A DNA stretch of 34,961 bases from Exiguobacterium alkaliphilum 12/1 (GCF_000714435.1 NZ_JJMW01000066.1:1-34961); one strand, 5' to 3'. Positions 23,937 through 32,473 are shown, counted from the first letter of the stretch. The notes: generated by a model from the letters alone, not told the origin. Numbers and translations: made by a program.

Positions 23937-23961
23937 ATTCCCGTTCATACGAACTTAAAAC
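23937..23961 (-). promoter_or_regulatory. Sigma-B-like promoter of the amaP operon
   Basis: Minus strand: GTTTTA (23956-23961), 13-base spacer, GGGAAT (23937-23942), about 80 bases before the amaP start. Confidence 0.65.
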
Positions 23962-24113
23962 ATTTCGATGTGTAAAATATTTTTTTGTTGCGATAGTTGA
24001 GATTCCGACTTTCAAAAAAGTTGATGTTATGCCATTTCTTTTTCTATAGAAGCAACGGCCGCAAACTATCATAATCAGGATGTGAAATAAAATTTCTCGA
24101 AACAGATTGACAA

Positions 24114-24138
24114 GTTTGGAGTTTTTTTACGTGGGTAA
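24114..24138 (+). promoter_or_regulatory. Sigma-B-like promoter of the coiled-coil membrane protein
   Basis: Plus strand: GTTTGG (24114-24119), 13-base spacer, GGGTAA (24133-24138). A TTGACA at 24107-24112 has no good sigma-A -10 at normal spacing, so sigma-B is favoured. Confidence 0.55.
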
Positions 24139-24179
24139 AATCTGTCCATGGCCAAAGCGGACCATACATTTTCACGAGA

Positions 24180-25253
24180 ATGGAGACAAAGAAAATCATG
24201 GAAAACAGAAGAAACGCACGATTCAGTCAGTATTTGCGTCCGGAGGCGGACGCGGCAGGGAGAAACGTATCTTGGGGATCGATTCTCGCCGGGGTGGTCA
24301 CCTTTTTCGCACTTCTTTTAACGTTTAGCTTCATCGGCTCAGCGATCGGTTTCGGGGTGACGGACGTCACGTCGGACAATCCGTTCGATGGCGTCGGCAC
24401 CGGATTGATCATTTGGGGTATTTTAACGCTTATCCTCTCGTTATTCGCGGCAGGCTTCGTATCCGGCGTGACGTCGGCACGGACGGGGCTCATCCACGGC
24501 TTCTTGACGTGGGCGACGAGCGTCATCTTGCTCTTCTCGCTCCTCACGTTCACGACGATCAACACGTTCCAGACGGTCGGCTCGGTGCTCGGGACGGTCG
24601 GCAGCGCAGCCGGCAGCGGCATCAGCACGGTCGCAAGCGGCGCCTCGGATGCGGTCACGAACGGCTTCTCGGCGATCTCGGATAACGTCACGGACGTAGA
24701 CACGGAAGAACTCCAAGGCAACGTCGAAGAGATTTTACGTGACACGGACATTGAAGAGTTGCAGCCGGAATACTTGCAAGGCCAACTCGACGCAGCCCGT
24801 GAAGACGCGACCGAAGCCGGGAAACAAGTGTTGACGAACCCGGAAAACTTTGACCAAATCGTCGCCGACCTCGGTGACAAGTTGACAGAACGCGCCGAGA
24901 CGATTGAACAGTCGGTCGACGAGCAAGAGATCGCCGACGCGGTCGCGCAAAACACGGACTTGACGCAAGCCGAGGCCGAAGAAGCGACACAGAACATCGT
25001 CGACGGATTGAACCAAGCGACGACGCAAGCGAGTGAACAGATTCAAAACGCGCAACAGACGCTTCAAGAGACGTCACAACAGTTAGAGACGCAAATTGAA
25101 GAGTTGCGTGTCCAGACAGAACAAGCGACAGAGACGGCTTCGAAAGTTTCCATCTGGAGCTTCGTCGCCCTCATCTTGACGATGATTTTGACATCGATCG
25201 CCGGCATCGTTGGCTCGAGCACGGCACGCCGTGACGACACGGTCAACCGTTAA
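24180..25253 (+). CDS. Membrane protein with long acidic coiled-coil region, unknown function
   Basis: Up to 357 residues. Three N-terminal helices (about 34-56, 74-97 and 104-125), starting with the VSWGSILAG motif seen in a widespread stress-associated membrane family. A Gly/Ala/Ser-rich stretch follows (130-165), then about 150 residues rich in Glu and Gln with a long coiled coil near 265-325 (NQATTQASEQIQNAQQTLQE). One C-terminal helix (about 327-350). The start is uncertain: ATG at 24180 or 24198, neither with a good ribosome-binding site. Divergent from amaP and with its own sigma-B-like promoter, it may be a general-stress envelope protein. Confidence 0.7.
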   Translation: METKKIMENRRNARFSQYLRPEADAAGRNVSWGSILAGVVTFFALLLTFSFIGSAIGFGVTDVTSDNPFDGVGTGLIIWGILTLILSLFAAGFVSGVTSARTGLIHGFLTWATSVILLFSLLTFTTINTFQTVGSVLGTVGSAAGSGISTVASGASDAVTNGFSAISDNVTDVDTEELQGNVEEILRDTDIEELQPEYLQGQLDAAREDATEAGKQVLTNPENFDQIVADLGDKLTERAETIEQSVDEQEIADAVAQNTDLTQAEAEEATQNIVDGLNQATTQASEQIQNAQQTLQETSQQLETQIEELRVQTEQATETASKVSIWSFVALILTMILTSIAGIVGSSTARRDDTVNR

Positions 25254-25262
25254 TCAAAAGAA

Positions 25263-25295
25263 GCTGTCCTTCTCGTGATGAGAGGGACAGCTTTT
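25263..25295. terminator. Bidirectional terminator
   Basis: Stem GCTGTCC / GGACAGC (25263-25269 and 25285-25291) extended by an inner TCTC/GAGA; four T follow. It separates two converging genes. Confidence 0.85.
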
Positions 25296-25325
25296 GTCGT
25301 TACATAGGAATAAAGATGCGCGTCG

Positions 25326-26171
25326 TCACATCCGTCTGAGCGAGATTGATTCACGCATTCGTTTGAGCGCCTCGTGCCCCGCTTCCCCGCGGCGAATCAT
25401 GACGATCGTGTAGATGGCGTCGATGAGGCTCAGTTCGGCGATTCTTGAGGCGAGTGCCTCAGAACGGAACTCCGTCTCTTGCGACACCGTGTAGAGCGAT
25501 ACGTCGGCGAGCTTTGAGAGCGGCGACTTGGCGTAGTTCGTGATGGCGATAATTGGGACGTGCCCGCTCAACACGTTCACGACATCGAGCGTCTCTTTCG
25601 AGGCGCCGGAGTGCGAGATGACGACGGCGACGTCGTCTTTCGTCATCTGCGACGCGGACATGAGCTGCATGTGCGCCTCGAGATTCGCCGTGACGTGGAG
25701 GCCGCTCCGGACGAACTTGTGATAGGCGTCTAGGGCGATGACAGCCGAGCCCCCGCTGCCGAAGAACTCGATGCGACGGGCCGAAAGCAACAAGTCGACG
25801 GCCCGTTCAAGCGCAGCCACTTCGAGGATTTGCCGGGTCGCCTCGATCGTCCGCACGTTCGTCGTGAAAATCTTCTCGGCGATCTCGAGCGACGTGTCGT
25901 CCCGCGCGATGTCTTCGTGGATGTCTTGCATCGGTGCGACGACGTCGGCGGCGAGGGCGATTTTCAACGCCTGATAGCCTTTGAAGCCGATCCGTTGGCA
26001 GAAACGAAAGACGGTCGACTCGGCGACGTCCAAGTCGTCGGCGAGCTGGTTGATGGTATGGTGGATGACCGTCTCCGGATGTTTCAAAATATAGTCGGCG
26101 ATACGCTGTTCTTTCTTCCCCAACGTCGAGTACGCACCGCGAATACGGGCGAGGCCGTTCGTGGTCTCCAT
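25326..26171 (-). CDS. RpiR/MurR-type transcriptional regulator with SIS domain
   Basis: 281 residues. N-terminal helix-turn-helix (about 18-72: GKKEQRIADYIL, VAESTVFRFCQRIGFKGYQALK). A C-terminal SIS sugar-phosphate-binding domain has FFGSGGSAVIALDAYHKF (about 135-152) and VVISHSGASKETLDVV (about 183-198). Such proteins sense phosphosugars. The nearby gluconate genes and the repeated GAAA...TTTC elements at their promoter make it a likely regulator of gnd-gntP-gntK, with 6-phosphogluconate as a reasonable ligand. ATG start with AAAGGGGAGA. The cyclic-di-GMP gene lies between it and its presumed targets. Confidence 0.88.
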   Translation of the reverse strand: METTNGLARIRGAYSTLGKKEQRIADYILKHPETVIHHTINQLADDLDVAESTVFRFCQRIGFKGYQALKIALAADVVAPMQDIHEDIARDDTSLEIAEKIFTTNVRTIEATRQILEVAALERAVDLLLSARRIEFFGSGGSAVIALDAYHKFVRSGLHVTANLEAHMQLMSASQMTKDDVAVVISHSGASKETLDVVNVLSGHVPIIAITNYAKSPLSKLADVSLYTVSQETEFRSEALASRIAELSLIDAIYTIVMIRRGEAGHEALKRMRESISLRRM

Positions 26172-26195
26172 AGGTCGTCTCCCCTTTCTGCTTCA

Positions 26196-26224
26196 ACGAT
26201 ACCGTGTCGAAAAAAATTCCGCAA
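26196..26224 (-). promoter_or_regulatory. Possible promoter of the RpiR-type regulator
   Basis: Minus strand: TTGCGG (26219-26224), 17-base spacer, TATCGT (26196-26201). The spacer holds GAAAAAAATTC on the plus strand (26209-26219), similar to the repeats at the gluconate promoter, so autoregulation is possible. The match is modest. Confidence 0.35.
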
Positions 26225-26391
26225 TGACCGAATCGAGTTCGGACGTTCTTCAGTGTGCTAAAGCATTGACCTGCCTTATAAAACGTTCCTTTAACATCAA
26301 GATGATTATGCTACGCTAGGGAAGCACTTTTTTGAATTTCTGACACATATTGTTCAATTTTCCCGATTATCTATAGAAAGGGCTGGTCCCC

Positions 26392-28806
26392 ATCGAACAC
26401 CATCTACATCACACGTACAGTCTTCCGCTCGTCATCCTCTCAATCGCCGTCGCCATCTTCGCCGCTTGTGTCGCCCTCGACATCAGCAGCCGCTTGAAAT
26501 ACGCCGAACACGTCTCACGCCTCCGGTGGATCAGCGCCGGGGCCGTAAGTCTCGGCCTCGGCATATGGGCGATGCATTTCATCGGGATGCTGGCGTTCCA
26601 CGTCGATACCGCCGTGACCTATCATCTCGGCATCGTCATCGCCTCCATCATCCCGGCCATCGTCTCGTGCGGCTTCGCCTTCTATATCATCAGCCAGCAG
26701 ACAGCCGGATTCCGCGACCTCTTCGTCGGTGCCGTTTTCATCAGCATCGGCATCATCTCGATGCATTACGTCGGCATGGAAGCGATGCAGATGGGCGCGA
26801 CGATCTCGTTCGACCCACTCATGTGGGCACTCTCGGCCCTCGTCGCTTTCGTCGCCTCGCTCGTCGGCCTATACCTGTTGTTCTCGCTCCCGGACGTCTC
26901 GCGCTTCCATTGGCGGAAAATCGTGAGCGCCGTCTTAATCGGCTTCGCCGTCTCGGGCATGCACTATATCGGGATGTCGGCCGCCGTGTTCACCCCCGTC
27001 GCCTCCCCTGAGCCGCTCACCGGCTTCTCGATGGACAGCAACCTGCTCGCCTATTGGATTAGCGGGAGCGTCATGACACTGTTCTTATTGTTGTTACTTT
27101 CCGTCAAAAACGAGAAGCAGCTCGAGCTGCAATCAAAAGAGTCGGAGACGAAGTTCCAATCCGTCATCGAGTCGGCGACCGACGCCATCATCGTCGCCGA
27201 TGCCGAGCGCAACATCGTCCAGTGGAACCATGGGGCCGAGAAGCTGTTCGGCTATCGCGCCTCGGAGGCGATCGATGCGTCGATCACGATCATCATCCCG
27301 GAACGATTCCGTGACGCCCACGAGGCCGGGATGAAGCGCTACAATGCGACCCGTGAGGCGAACGTCATCGGGCGTACGGTCGAGCTCGTCGGCCTCCGAA
27401 AGGACGGTTCCGAGTTCCCAATCGAGATGTCGCTCGGCACATGGGACACGGAGAAAGGGCTATTCTTCAGTAGCATCATCCGGGACATCAGTGAACGGAA
27501 ACAAGTCGAGTCGCGCATCAACGACCTCGTCTACTTGGACACGCTGACAGGCCTACCGAACCGTCGCCTCTTTAACGACCGGCTCGATGCACTCCTATCT
27601 CAAGACGACGTGACGTTCTCATTGTTTTACATCGACCTCGACAACTTCAAAGTCATCAACGACCGCTTCGGCCACTCGCTCGGCGACGTGTTCTTGCGTC
27701 AAGTGACGGACCGGCTCCTGTCGACGATCGGCAAGACGGACACGCTCGCCCGGCTCGGCGGTGACGAGTTCATCATCTTGGCACCGAGCACCGGCAGCAA
27801 TTTCGCCGCCCACCGTGCCCAACACATCACGAACGCGCTCAATCAACCGTTCACGCTCGAAGGGGAAGAAGTGTTCACGAGCATGTCGGTCGGCATCTCG
27901 CTCTATCCCTCGGACGGCCAGACGGCCGACGACTTGTTGAAGAACGCCGACATCGCCATGTATCGAGCGAAAGAGGACGGCAAGAACGGCTTCCAATTCT
28001 TCACCGAAGAGATGAACGAGCTCGTCGCCTGAAAGTCGCGCCTGGCGATGGCGCTCCGAAAAGGCATCAGCCGCGGTGAGTTCAGCGTCTACTATCAGCC
28101 ACAAGTGAACCTCGCGACCGAGGAACTGATTGGCGTCGAGGCGCTCGTACGCTGGACGCATCCTGAGATCGGGATCATCTCACCCGGTGAATTCATCCCA
28201 ATCGCCGAGGAGACGGGCAGTATCCACCGTCTCGGCGAGTTCGTCTTGAACGAGGCGTGCCGCCAGAACAAGGCGTGGCAAGACGCGGGCGTCGACCCGT
28301 TCCGCGTCGCCGTCAACATCTCGGCGCTCCAGTTCGCCCAAAAGGATTTGCCGCTCATCGTCGAGCGCGCGCTCGAGTCGTCCGGCCTCGAACCTGAATA
28401 TTTGGAGCTCGAACTGACCGAGACGGTCATCCAGAGCGCGAAGAGTGCCATCGAGACGATGCAGGCGCTCGTCGAACTTGGCGTACATCTGTCGATTGAC
28501 GACTTCGGCACCGGCTACTCGTCGCTCAGTTATTTGAAGCTGTTCCCGATCGATACGCTGAAGATTGACCAGCACTTCACGAAAAACATCGAGACCGACG
28601 CCAAAGACGCCGCCCTTGTCAAGACGATCATCCGGATGGCGCACGAGCTCGGGCTGAACGTCATCGCCGAAGGGGTCGAGACGAAAGCGCAGGCCGAGTT
28701 CTTGAAGGCCGAGGACTGCAATCAAGCGCAAGGCTATTACTACAACAAGCCGATGCCGGCCGAGGAACTCGATTCGTTCCTGTATCGGTATAAGAAAAGT
28801 GTGTGA
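26392..28806 (+). pseudogene. MHYT-PAS-GGDEF-EAL cyclic-di-GMP protein, broken by an in-frame TGA
   Basis: One continuous frame of 805 codons apart from TGA at 28030-28032. Order: MHYT sensor membrane domain with MHFIGM, MHYVGM and MHYIGM repeats (about residues 60, 125 and 190); PAS (about 245-365); GGDEF with intact LARLGGDEF; TGA; EAL with GVEALVRW, DDFGTGYSSL and LKIDQHF. The GGDEF part would make and the EAL part degrade cyclic-di-GMP. Only C-to-T from CGA is needed to create the stop. The frame also lacks a standard start: AAAGGG precedes ATC at 26392 with good spacing, and the first usual codon, TTG at 26494, would remove the first helix. EAL restart at ATG 28048 has no visible ribosome site. 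Confidence 0.85.
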
Positions 28807-28812
28807 CACGAA

Positions 28813-28839
28813 ACGCGCCCGGAGACGGGTGCGTCTTTT
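28813..28839 (+). terminator. Terminator after the EAL domain
   Basis: 9-bp stem ACGCGCCCG / CGGGTGCGT (28813-28821 and 28826-28834, one G-U pair) and a T run. Confidence 0.75.
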
Positions 28840-28850
28840 GTATGGAAATC

Positions 28851-28921
28851 GAAATTAATTTCATTTTTAATATTTTTTCGAATTATTTTCGATATGATGA
28901 GACCGAGATGAAATAAAATTC
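28851..28921. promoter_or_regulatory. Three operator-like repeats and -10 at the gluconate operon promoter
   Basis: GAAATTAATTTC (28851-28862, a perfect palindrome), GAATTATTTTC (28880-28890) and GAAATAAAATTC (28910-28921) are spaced 29 and 30 bases apart, about three helical turns. A -10-like TATGAT lies at 28892-28897, next to the second copy. RpiR-family regulators often bind GAAA-N-TTTC palindromes. Binding by the nearby RpiR-type protein is an inference. Confidence 0.55.
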
Positions 28922-28939
28922 GATTTTAGAGGTGACGAT

Positions 28940-29824
28940 ATGGAAATCGGTTTGATTGGATTGGGCAAGATGGGATACAACTTGGCATTGAACTTGAGCG
29001 ACCACGGCCATCGCGTCGTCGGGACGGACGCAGGACAGGTCGAGGCGACCGATGCGTTCGAGATCGTGTCGACGCTCGAAGACGTCGTCAACGGGCTCGC
29101 TGCAACGCGCGTCGTCTGGACGATGGTACCGGCCGGAGACATCACCGAGGCCGTGCTCGCGGAACTCTTCGATAAACTAGAGCCGGGTGACATCGTCATC
29201 GACGGCGGCAACTCGAACTACAAGCTGTCGGTCGCACGGGCCGAGCAGTTCGCCGAAAAAGGCATCTCGTTCTTCGACTGCGGGACGAGCGGTGGCACGG
29301 AGGGTGCGCGACACGGGGCCTGCACGATGGTCGGCGGCGACGCGGACGCGTGGCCCGTGATCGAGCCGATCTTCAAGGACTTGTCGGTCAAGAACGGATA
29401 CTTGTACACGGGGCCGGCCGGTAGCGGTCACTTCTTGAAGATGATTCATAACGGCATCGAGTACGGCATGATGCAGGCGATCGCCGAAGGGTTCGACATC
29501 TTAGAGAAGAGCCCGTTCGACTACGACTACGAGCAAGTCGCCCGTGTCTGGAACCACGGCTCGGTCGTGCGCTCATGGCTCATGGAGCTGACGGAGAACG
29601 CGTTCCATAAAGATGCGAAGCTCGACGAGATTAAAGGCGTCATGCATTCGTCCGGTGAAGGGAAATGGACGGTCGAGACGGCGCTCGATTTGCAAGCGGC
29701 CGCACCGGTCATCGCCCTCTCGCTCATGATGCGCTACCGCTCGCTCGAGGACGACACGTTCACGGGGAAAGTCGTCGCGGCGCTCCGGAACGAGTTCGGC
29801 GGCCACGCCGTCGTCAAAAAATAA
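28940..29824 (+). CDS. gnd: Short-form 6-phosphogluconate dehydrogenase (decarboxylating), copy 2
   Basis: 294 residues, same class as the gene at 12649-13530. GLGKMG at 7-12, VIDGGNSNYK, GTSGGTEGARHGACTMVGG and HNGIEYGMMQAIAEGF are all present. It is first in the gluconate cluster, followed by the permease and kinase, so it would oxidise the 6-phosphogluconate made by GntK. ATG start with AGAGGTG. By eye about three quarters of the residues match copy 1, with near-identical DNA toward the 3' end. A hairpin follows directly. Confidence 0.9.
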   Translation: MEIGLIGLGKMGYNLALNLSDHGHRVVGTDAGQVEATDAFEIVSTLEDVVNGLAATRVVWTMVPAGDITEAVLAELFDKLEPGDIVIDGGNSNYKLSVARAEQFAEKGISFFDCGTSGGTEGARHGACTMVGGDADAWPVIEPIFKDLSVKNGYLYTGPAGSGHFLKMIHNGIEYGMMQAIAEGFDILEKSPFDYDYEQVARVWNHGSVVRSWLMELTENAFHKDAKLDEIKGVMHSSGEGKWTVETALDLQAAAPVIALSLMMRYRSLEDDTFTGKVVAALRNEFGGHAVVKK

Positions 29825-29831
29825 TGCGTGG

Positions 29832-29857
29832 AAAAGGTCAGGGGGATGGCCTTTTTC
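29832..29857 (+). terminator. Hairpin (terminator or attenuator) between gnd and gntP
   Basis: 9-bp stem AAAAGGTCA / TGGCCTTTT (29832-29840 and 29847-29855, one G-U pair) with a T-rich tail. It may reduce read-through into gntP-gntK. Confidence 0.65.
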
Positions 29858-29869
29858 TTTGTCAGAAAC

Positions 29870-29883
29870 TGTAAACGGTTACA
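29870..29883 (+). promoter_or_regulatory. cre box (CcpA site) upstream of gntP
   Basis: TGTAAACGGTTACA matches the Bacillota cre consensus (TGTAANCGNTNNCA) at every fixed position. It lies 25 bases before the gntP start codon and just after the hairpin, so it could act as a CcpA roadblock or overlap a promoter. Confidence 0.7.
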
Positions 29884-29908
29884 TATTTCATTAAAGGGGG
29901 AACACCTT

Positions 29909-30952
29909 ATGTCAGGCTCTACACTCATTTTGATTGCCGTCGCCGGCATCTTCACGCTCTTATTCTTAGTCATGCGGACGAAGCTCCACGCCTTCGTCTC
30001 ACTCTTACTCGTCAGTCTGATCGTCGGTGTCGCCGCCGGCATGCCGCTCGGTGACGTCATCGCGTCCGTCCAGAACGGGATGGGCGGGACGCTCGGCTTC
30101 GTCGCCGTCGCCAACTTGATTGGTGCCGAGCTCGGTTGGGTCATCTTGTTCGGGATTTTAGCCGGTATCCCGTCGATGATTTTAGCGGGACCGATTTTCG
30201 GGAAGTATATCGCCAAGAAGATTCACGTCAACATCCCGGACTATATGGAGTTCGAGGAAGTCGACACGTCGAAAGAGTTACCGAGCTTCAAGATGATTCT
30301 CTCGCTCATCTCGATCCCGCTCGTGTTGATTCTCGCGAACACGTTGTCTGCCGTCTTGCTCGAGGAAGGCAACGTCATCCGCACGTTCTTCACATTCATG
30401 GGACATCCGTTCGTCGCCTTGACGATTGCGACGCTCCTCACGTTCATCTTCCTCGGCACACGCCGTGGCTATACGCGTGACGAGGTCCAAGAGATTGCGA
30501 CGAAAGCGCTCGAGCCGGCCGGGATTATCATCCTCGTCACGGGTGCCGGTGGTGTGTTCAAGCAAGTGTTGATCGATTCAGGCGTCGGTGACGTGCTCGG
30601 TGAGATGATGGCCGGGTCACCGCTGCCGGCGATCGTCCTCGCCTTCTTGATCGCGACGGTCGTCCGTGTCGCCCAAGGATCGGCCACCGTCTCGATGGTC
30701 ACGGCGGCAGGACTCATCACGCCGCTCCTCGAACTTCAAAATATCACGGGGGCCGCGCTCGGCCTCATCGTCATCGCGATCGCCTCTGGTGCGACCGTCT
30801 TGTCTCACGTGAACGACTCCGGGTTCTGGCTCGTCAACCGCTACTTCGGTCTCGACGTGAAAGACACGCTCAAGTCGTGGACCGTGATGGAAACGATTAT
30901 CGGATTGACCGGCTTCGCGGTCGTCTTCTTGATTAGCCTATTTATCATTTAA
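29909..30952 (+). CDS. gntP: Gluconate permease GntP with a large internal in-frame deletion
   Basis: 347 residues from the ATG at 29909 (AAAGGGGG eight bases upstream); GntP/GntT proteins have about 440-450. N-terminus (FVSLLLVSLIVGVAAGMPL, NGMGGTLG) and C-terminus (GGVFKQVLIDSGVGD, RVAQGSATVSMVTAAG, LSHVNDSGFW) are typical. Between residues ~67 and 69 the family has about 95-100 more residues, including the EVGFVLLIPL and HGFLPPHPGP segments. Here GGTLGFVAV runs straight into ANLIGAELGW, which normally follows that block. Three or so helices and a conserved loop are missing. Transport is probably lost. The junction carries GTCGCC twice in tandem (30101-30112). Confidence 0.85.
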   Translation: MSGSTLILIAVAGIFTLLFLVMRTKLHAFVSLLLVSLIVGVAAGMPLGDVIASVQNGMGGTLGFVAVANLIGAELGWVILFGILAGIPSMILAGPIFGKYIAKKIHVNIPDYMEFEEVDTSKELPSFKMILSLISIPLVLILANTLSAVLLEEGNVIRTFFTFMGHPFVALTIATLLTFIFLGTRRGYTRDEVQEIATKALEPAGIIILVTGAGGVFKQVLIDSGVGDVLGEMMAGSPLPAIVLAFLIATVVRVAQGSATVSMVTAAGLITPLLELQNITGAALGLIVIAIASGATVLSHVNDSGFWLVNRYFGLDVKDTLKSWTVMETIIGLTGFAVVFLISLFII

Positions 30953-30969
30953 GTTAGGAAGTGATGTGT

Positions 30970-32469
30970 GTGTATACGATTGGTGTCGATATCGGGACGA
31001 CGAGTACGAAGGCCGTCCTGTTCCATAATCAGCAACAACTCGCGGTACATAACGTGCTGTACCCGCTCCTCACCCCGGACACGGAGACGGCCGAGCAAGA
31101 CCCGGTCGTCATCTACGGGGCCGTGCTCGAGGCGATTTCCGCCGTCCGCGCCAAAGCCGACGGTCCCGTCCGCTTCGCCTCATTCAGTTCGGCGATGCAT
31201 AGCTTGATCGCACTCGACGCGTTCGGGCGCCCGCTCACCCACAGCATCACCTGGGCCGACAGCCGGGCCAACCCGTATACGCAAGAGATCAAACGCGAGT
31301 TCGATGCGAGCGCGCTCCATATGCGCACCGGCACACCGGTCCATCCGATGGCGCCACTGTCGAAACTGCGTTGGCTGAAAGCGGAACATCCGGACGTGGT
31401 CGACCAGGCGGCCAAGTTCGTCTCAATCAAGGAGTACGTCTTCTATCGCCTGACCGGTCGTTTCGTCATCGACCATTCGATCGCCTCGGCGACAGGGTTG
31501 TTTAATTTGAAGAACTGCGACTGGGATGCGGAGGCGCTCGACATCGCCGGGGTCACGCCGGAACAACTGTCCGAACTCGTGCCGACGACGGAGATTGTAA
31601 CGCTGAAATCGGATGTTGTTGAGACGCTCGGCTGGGACTTCCCGCTCGTCATCGGGGCGAGCGACGGGGTGTTGTCAAACCTCGGTGTCGGGGCGTTCGA
31701 ACCAGGCGTCGTCGCCGTCACGATCGGGACGAGTGGCGCCATCCGTACGGTCGTCCGCGAGCCGGTCGAGGATCCGAAAGGACGTATCTTCTGTTATGCT
31801 TTGACCGACAAGCATTGGGTCATCGGCGGACCGGTCAATAACGGCGGCATCATCTTGCGCTGGCTCCGCGACGAGTTCGCGGCGAGCGAAGTCGAGACGG
31901 CGAAACGGCTCGGCATGGACGCCTATGACGTGTTGACGCGCATCGCCGAGACGGTCAAGCCGGGCTCGGACGGCCTGTTGTTCCACCCGTACTTGATGGG
32001 TGAACGGGCGCCGCTCTGGGACTCGAACGCACGTGGTTCGTTCTTCGGCTTGAGCATCCACCATAAGCGCGAGCACTTCATCCGCTCAGTGCTCGAAGGT
32101 GTCATCTTCAACTTATATACGGTCATGCTCGCGCTCGACGAATTGACGGGTGCGCCGAACCGGATTCACGCGACGGGCGGCTTTGCCCAGTCGAGCCTAT
32201 GGCGCCAAATGATGGCCGACATTTTCGATACGCCGGTCGTCGTTCCGGAGAGCCATGAAAGCTCGTGCCTCGGTGCCGTCATGCTCGGCGAGTATGCGTT
32301 CGGCGACATCGACGACTTCACGGCCGTGCCGCAAGTGACGCATGAACATAAGCCGAACATGGAGGCGACGACCGTTTACCGGGAGTTGCTGCCGATTTAC
32401 ATCCGCTTGTCGCGACACCTCGCGGAAGAATACGAGGCCATCTCAGATTTTCAGCGGAAGCATGTATAA
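30970..32469 (+). CDS. gntK: Gluconokinase (FGGY family)
   Basis: About 499 residues. N-terminal ATP-site motif GVDIGTTSTKAVLF, then SSAMHSL, ITWADSRA, and C-terminal GEYAF after HESSCLGAVML. It phosphorylates gluconate to 6-phosphogluconate. Three possible starts lie together (GTG 30961, ATG 30964, GTG 30970); the last has the best distance from AGGAAG. Other FGGY sugars such as xylulose are possible, but the gnd-gntP context supports gluconate. Intact, unlike the permease before it. Confidence 0.9.
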   Translation: MYTIGVDIGTTSTKAVLFHNQQQLAVHNVLYPLLTPDTETAEQDPVVIYGAVLEAISAVRAKADGPVRFASFSSAMHSLIALDAFGRPLTHSITWADSRANPYTQEIKREFDASALHMRTGTPVHPMAPLSKLRWLKAEHPDVVDQAAKFVSIKEYVFYRLTGRFVIDHSIASATGLFNLKNCDWDAEALDIAGVTPEQLSELVPTTEIVTLKSDVVETLGWDFPLVIGASDGVLSNLGVGAFEPGVVAVTIGTSGAIRTVVREPVEDPKGRIFCYALTDKHWVIGGPVNNGGIILRWLRDEFAASEVETAKRLGMDAYDVLTRIAETVKPGSDGLLFHPYLMGERAPLWDSNARGSFFGLSIHHKREHFIRSVLEGVIFNLYTVMLALDELTGAPNRIHATGGFAQSSLWRQMMADIFDTPVVVPESHESSCLGAVMLGEYAFGDIDDFTAVPQVTHEHKPNMEATTVYRELLPIYIRLSRHLAEEYEAISDFQRKHV

Positions 32470-32473
32470 GACA

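Larger units (their letters stand above)
23859..24179. other. Divergent stress-promoter region
   Basis: Gene-free 321 bases between amaP (-) and a membrane-protein gene (+). It contains one sigma-B-like promoter for each direction (23937-23961 minus, 24114-24138 plus). The middle (about 23960-24100) is AT-rich and I see no further element there. Confidence 0.6.

Noticed and set aside
26466..27011. Plus-strand frame of 181 residues overlapping the MHYT region
   Set aside because: Arg/His/Pro-rich alternative frame with no motifs; the MHYT frame is the real one.
28030..28032. Selenocysteine codon at the TGA
   Set aside because: No selenocysteine insertion structure is evident and the position is a linker, not a redox site; a nonsense mutation or error is simpler.
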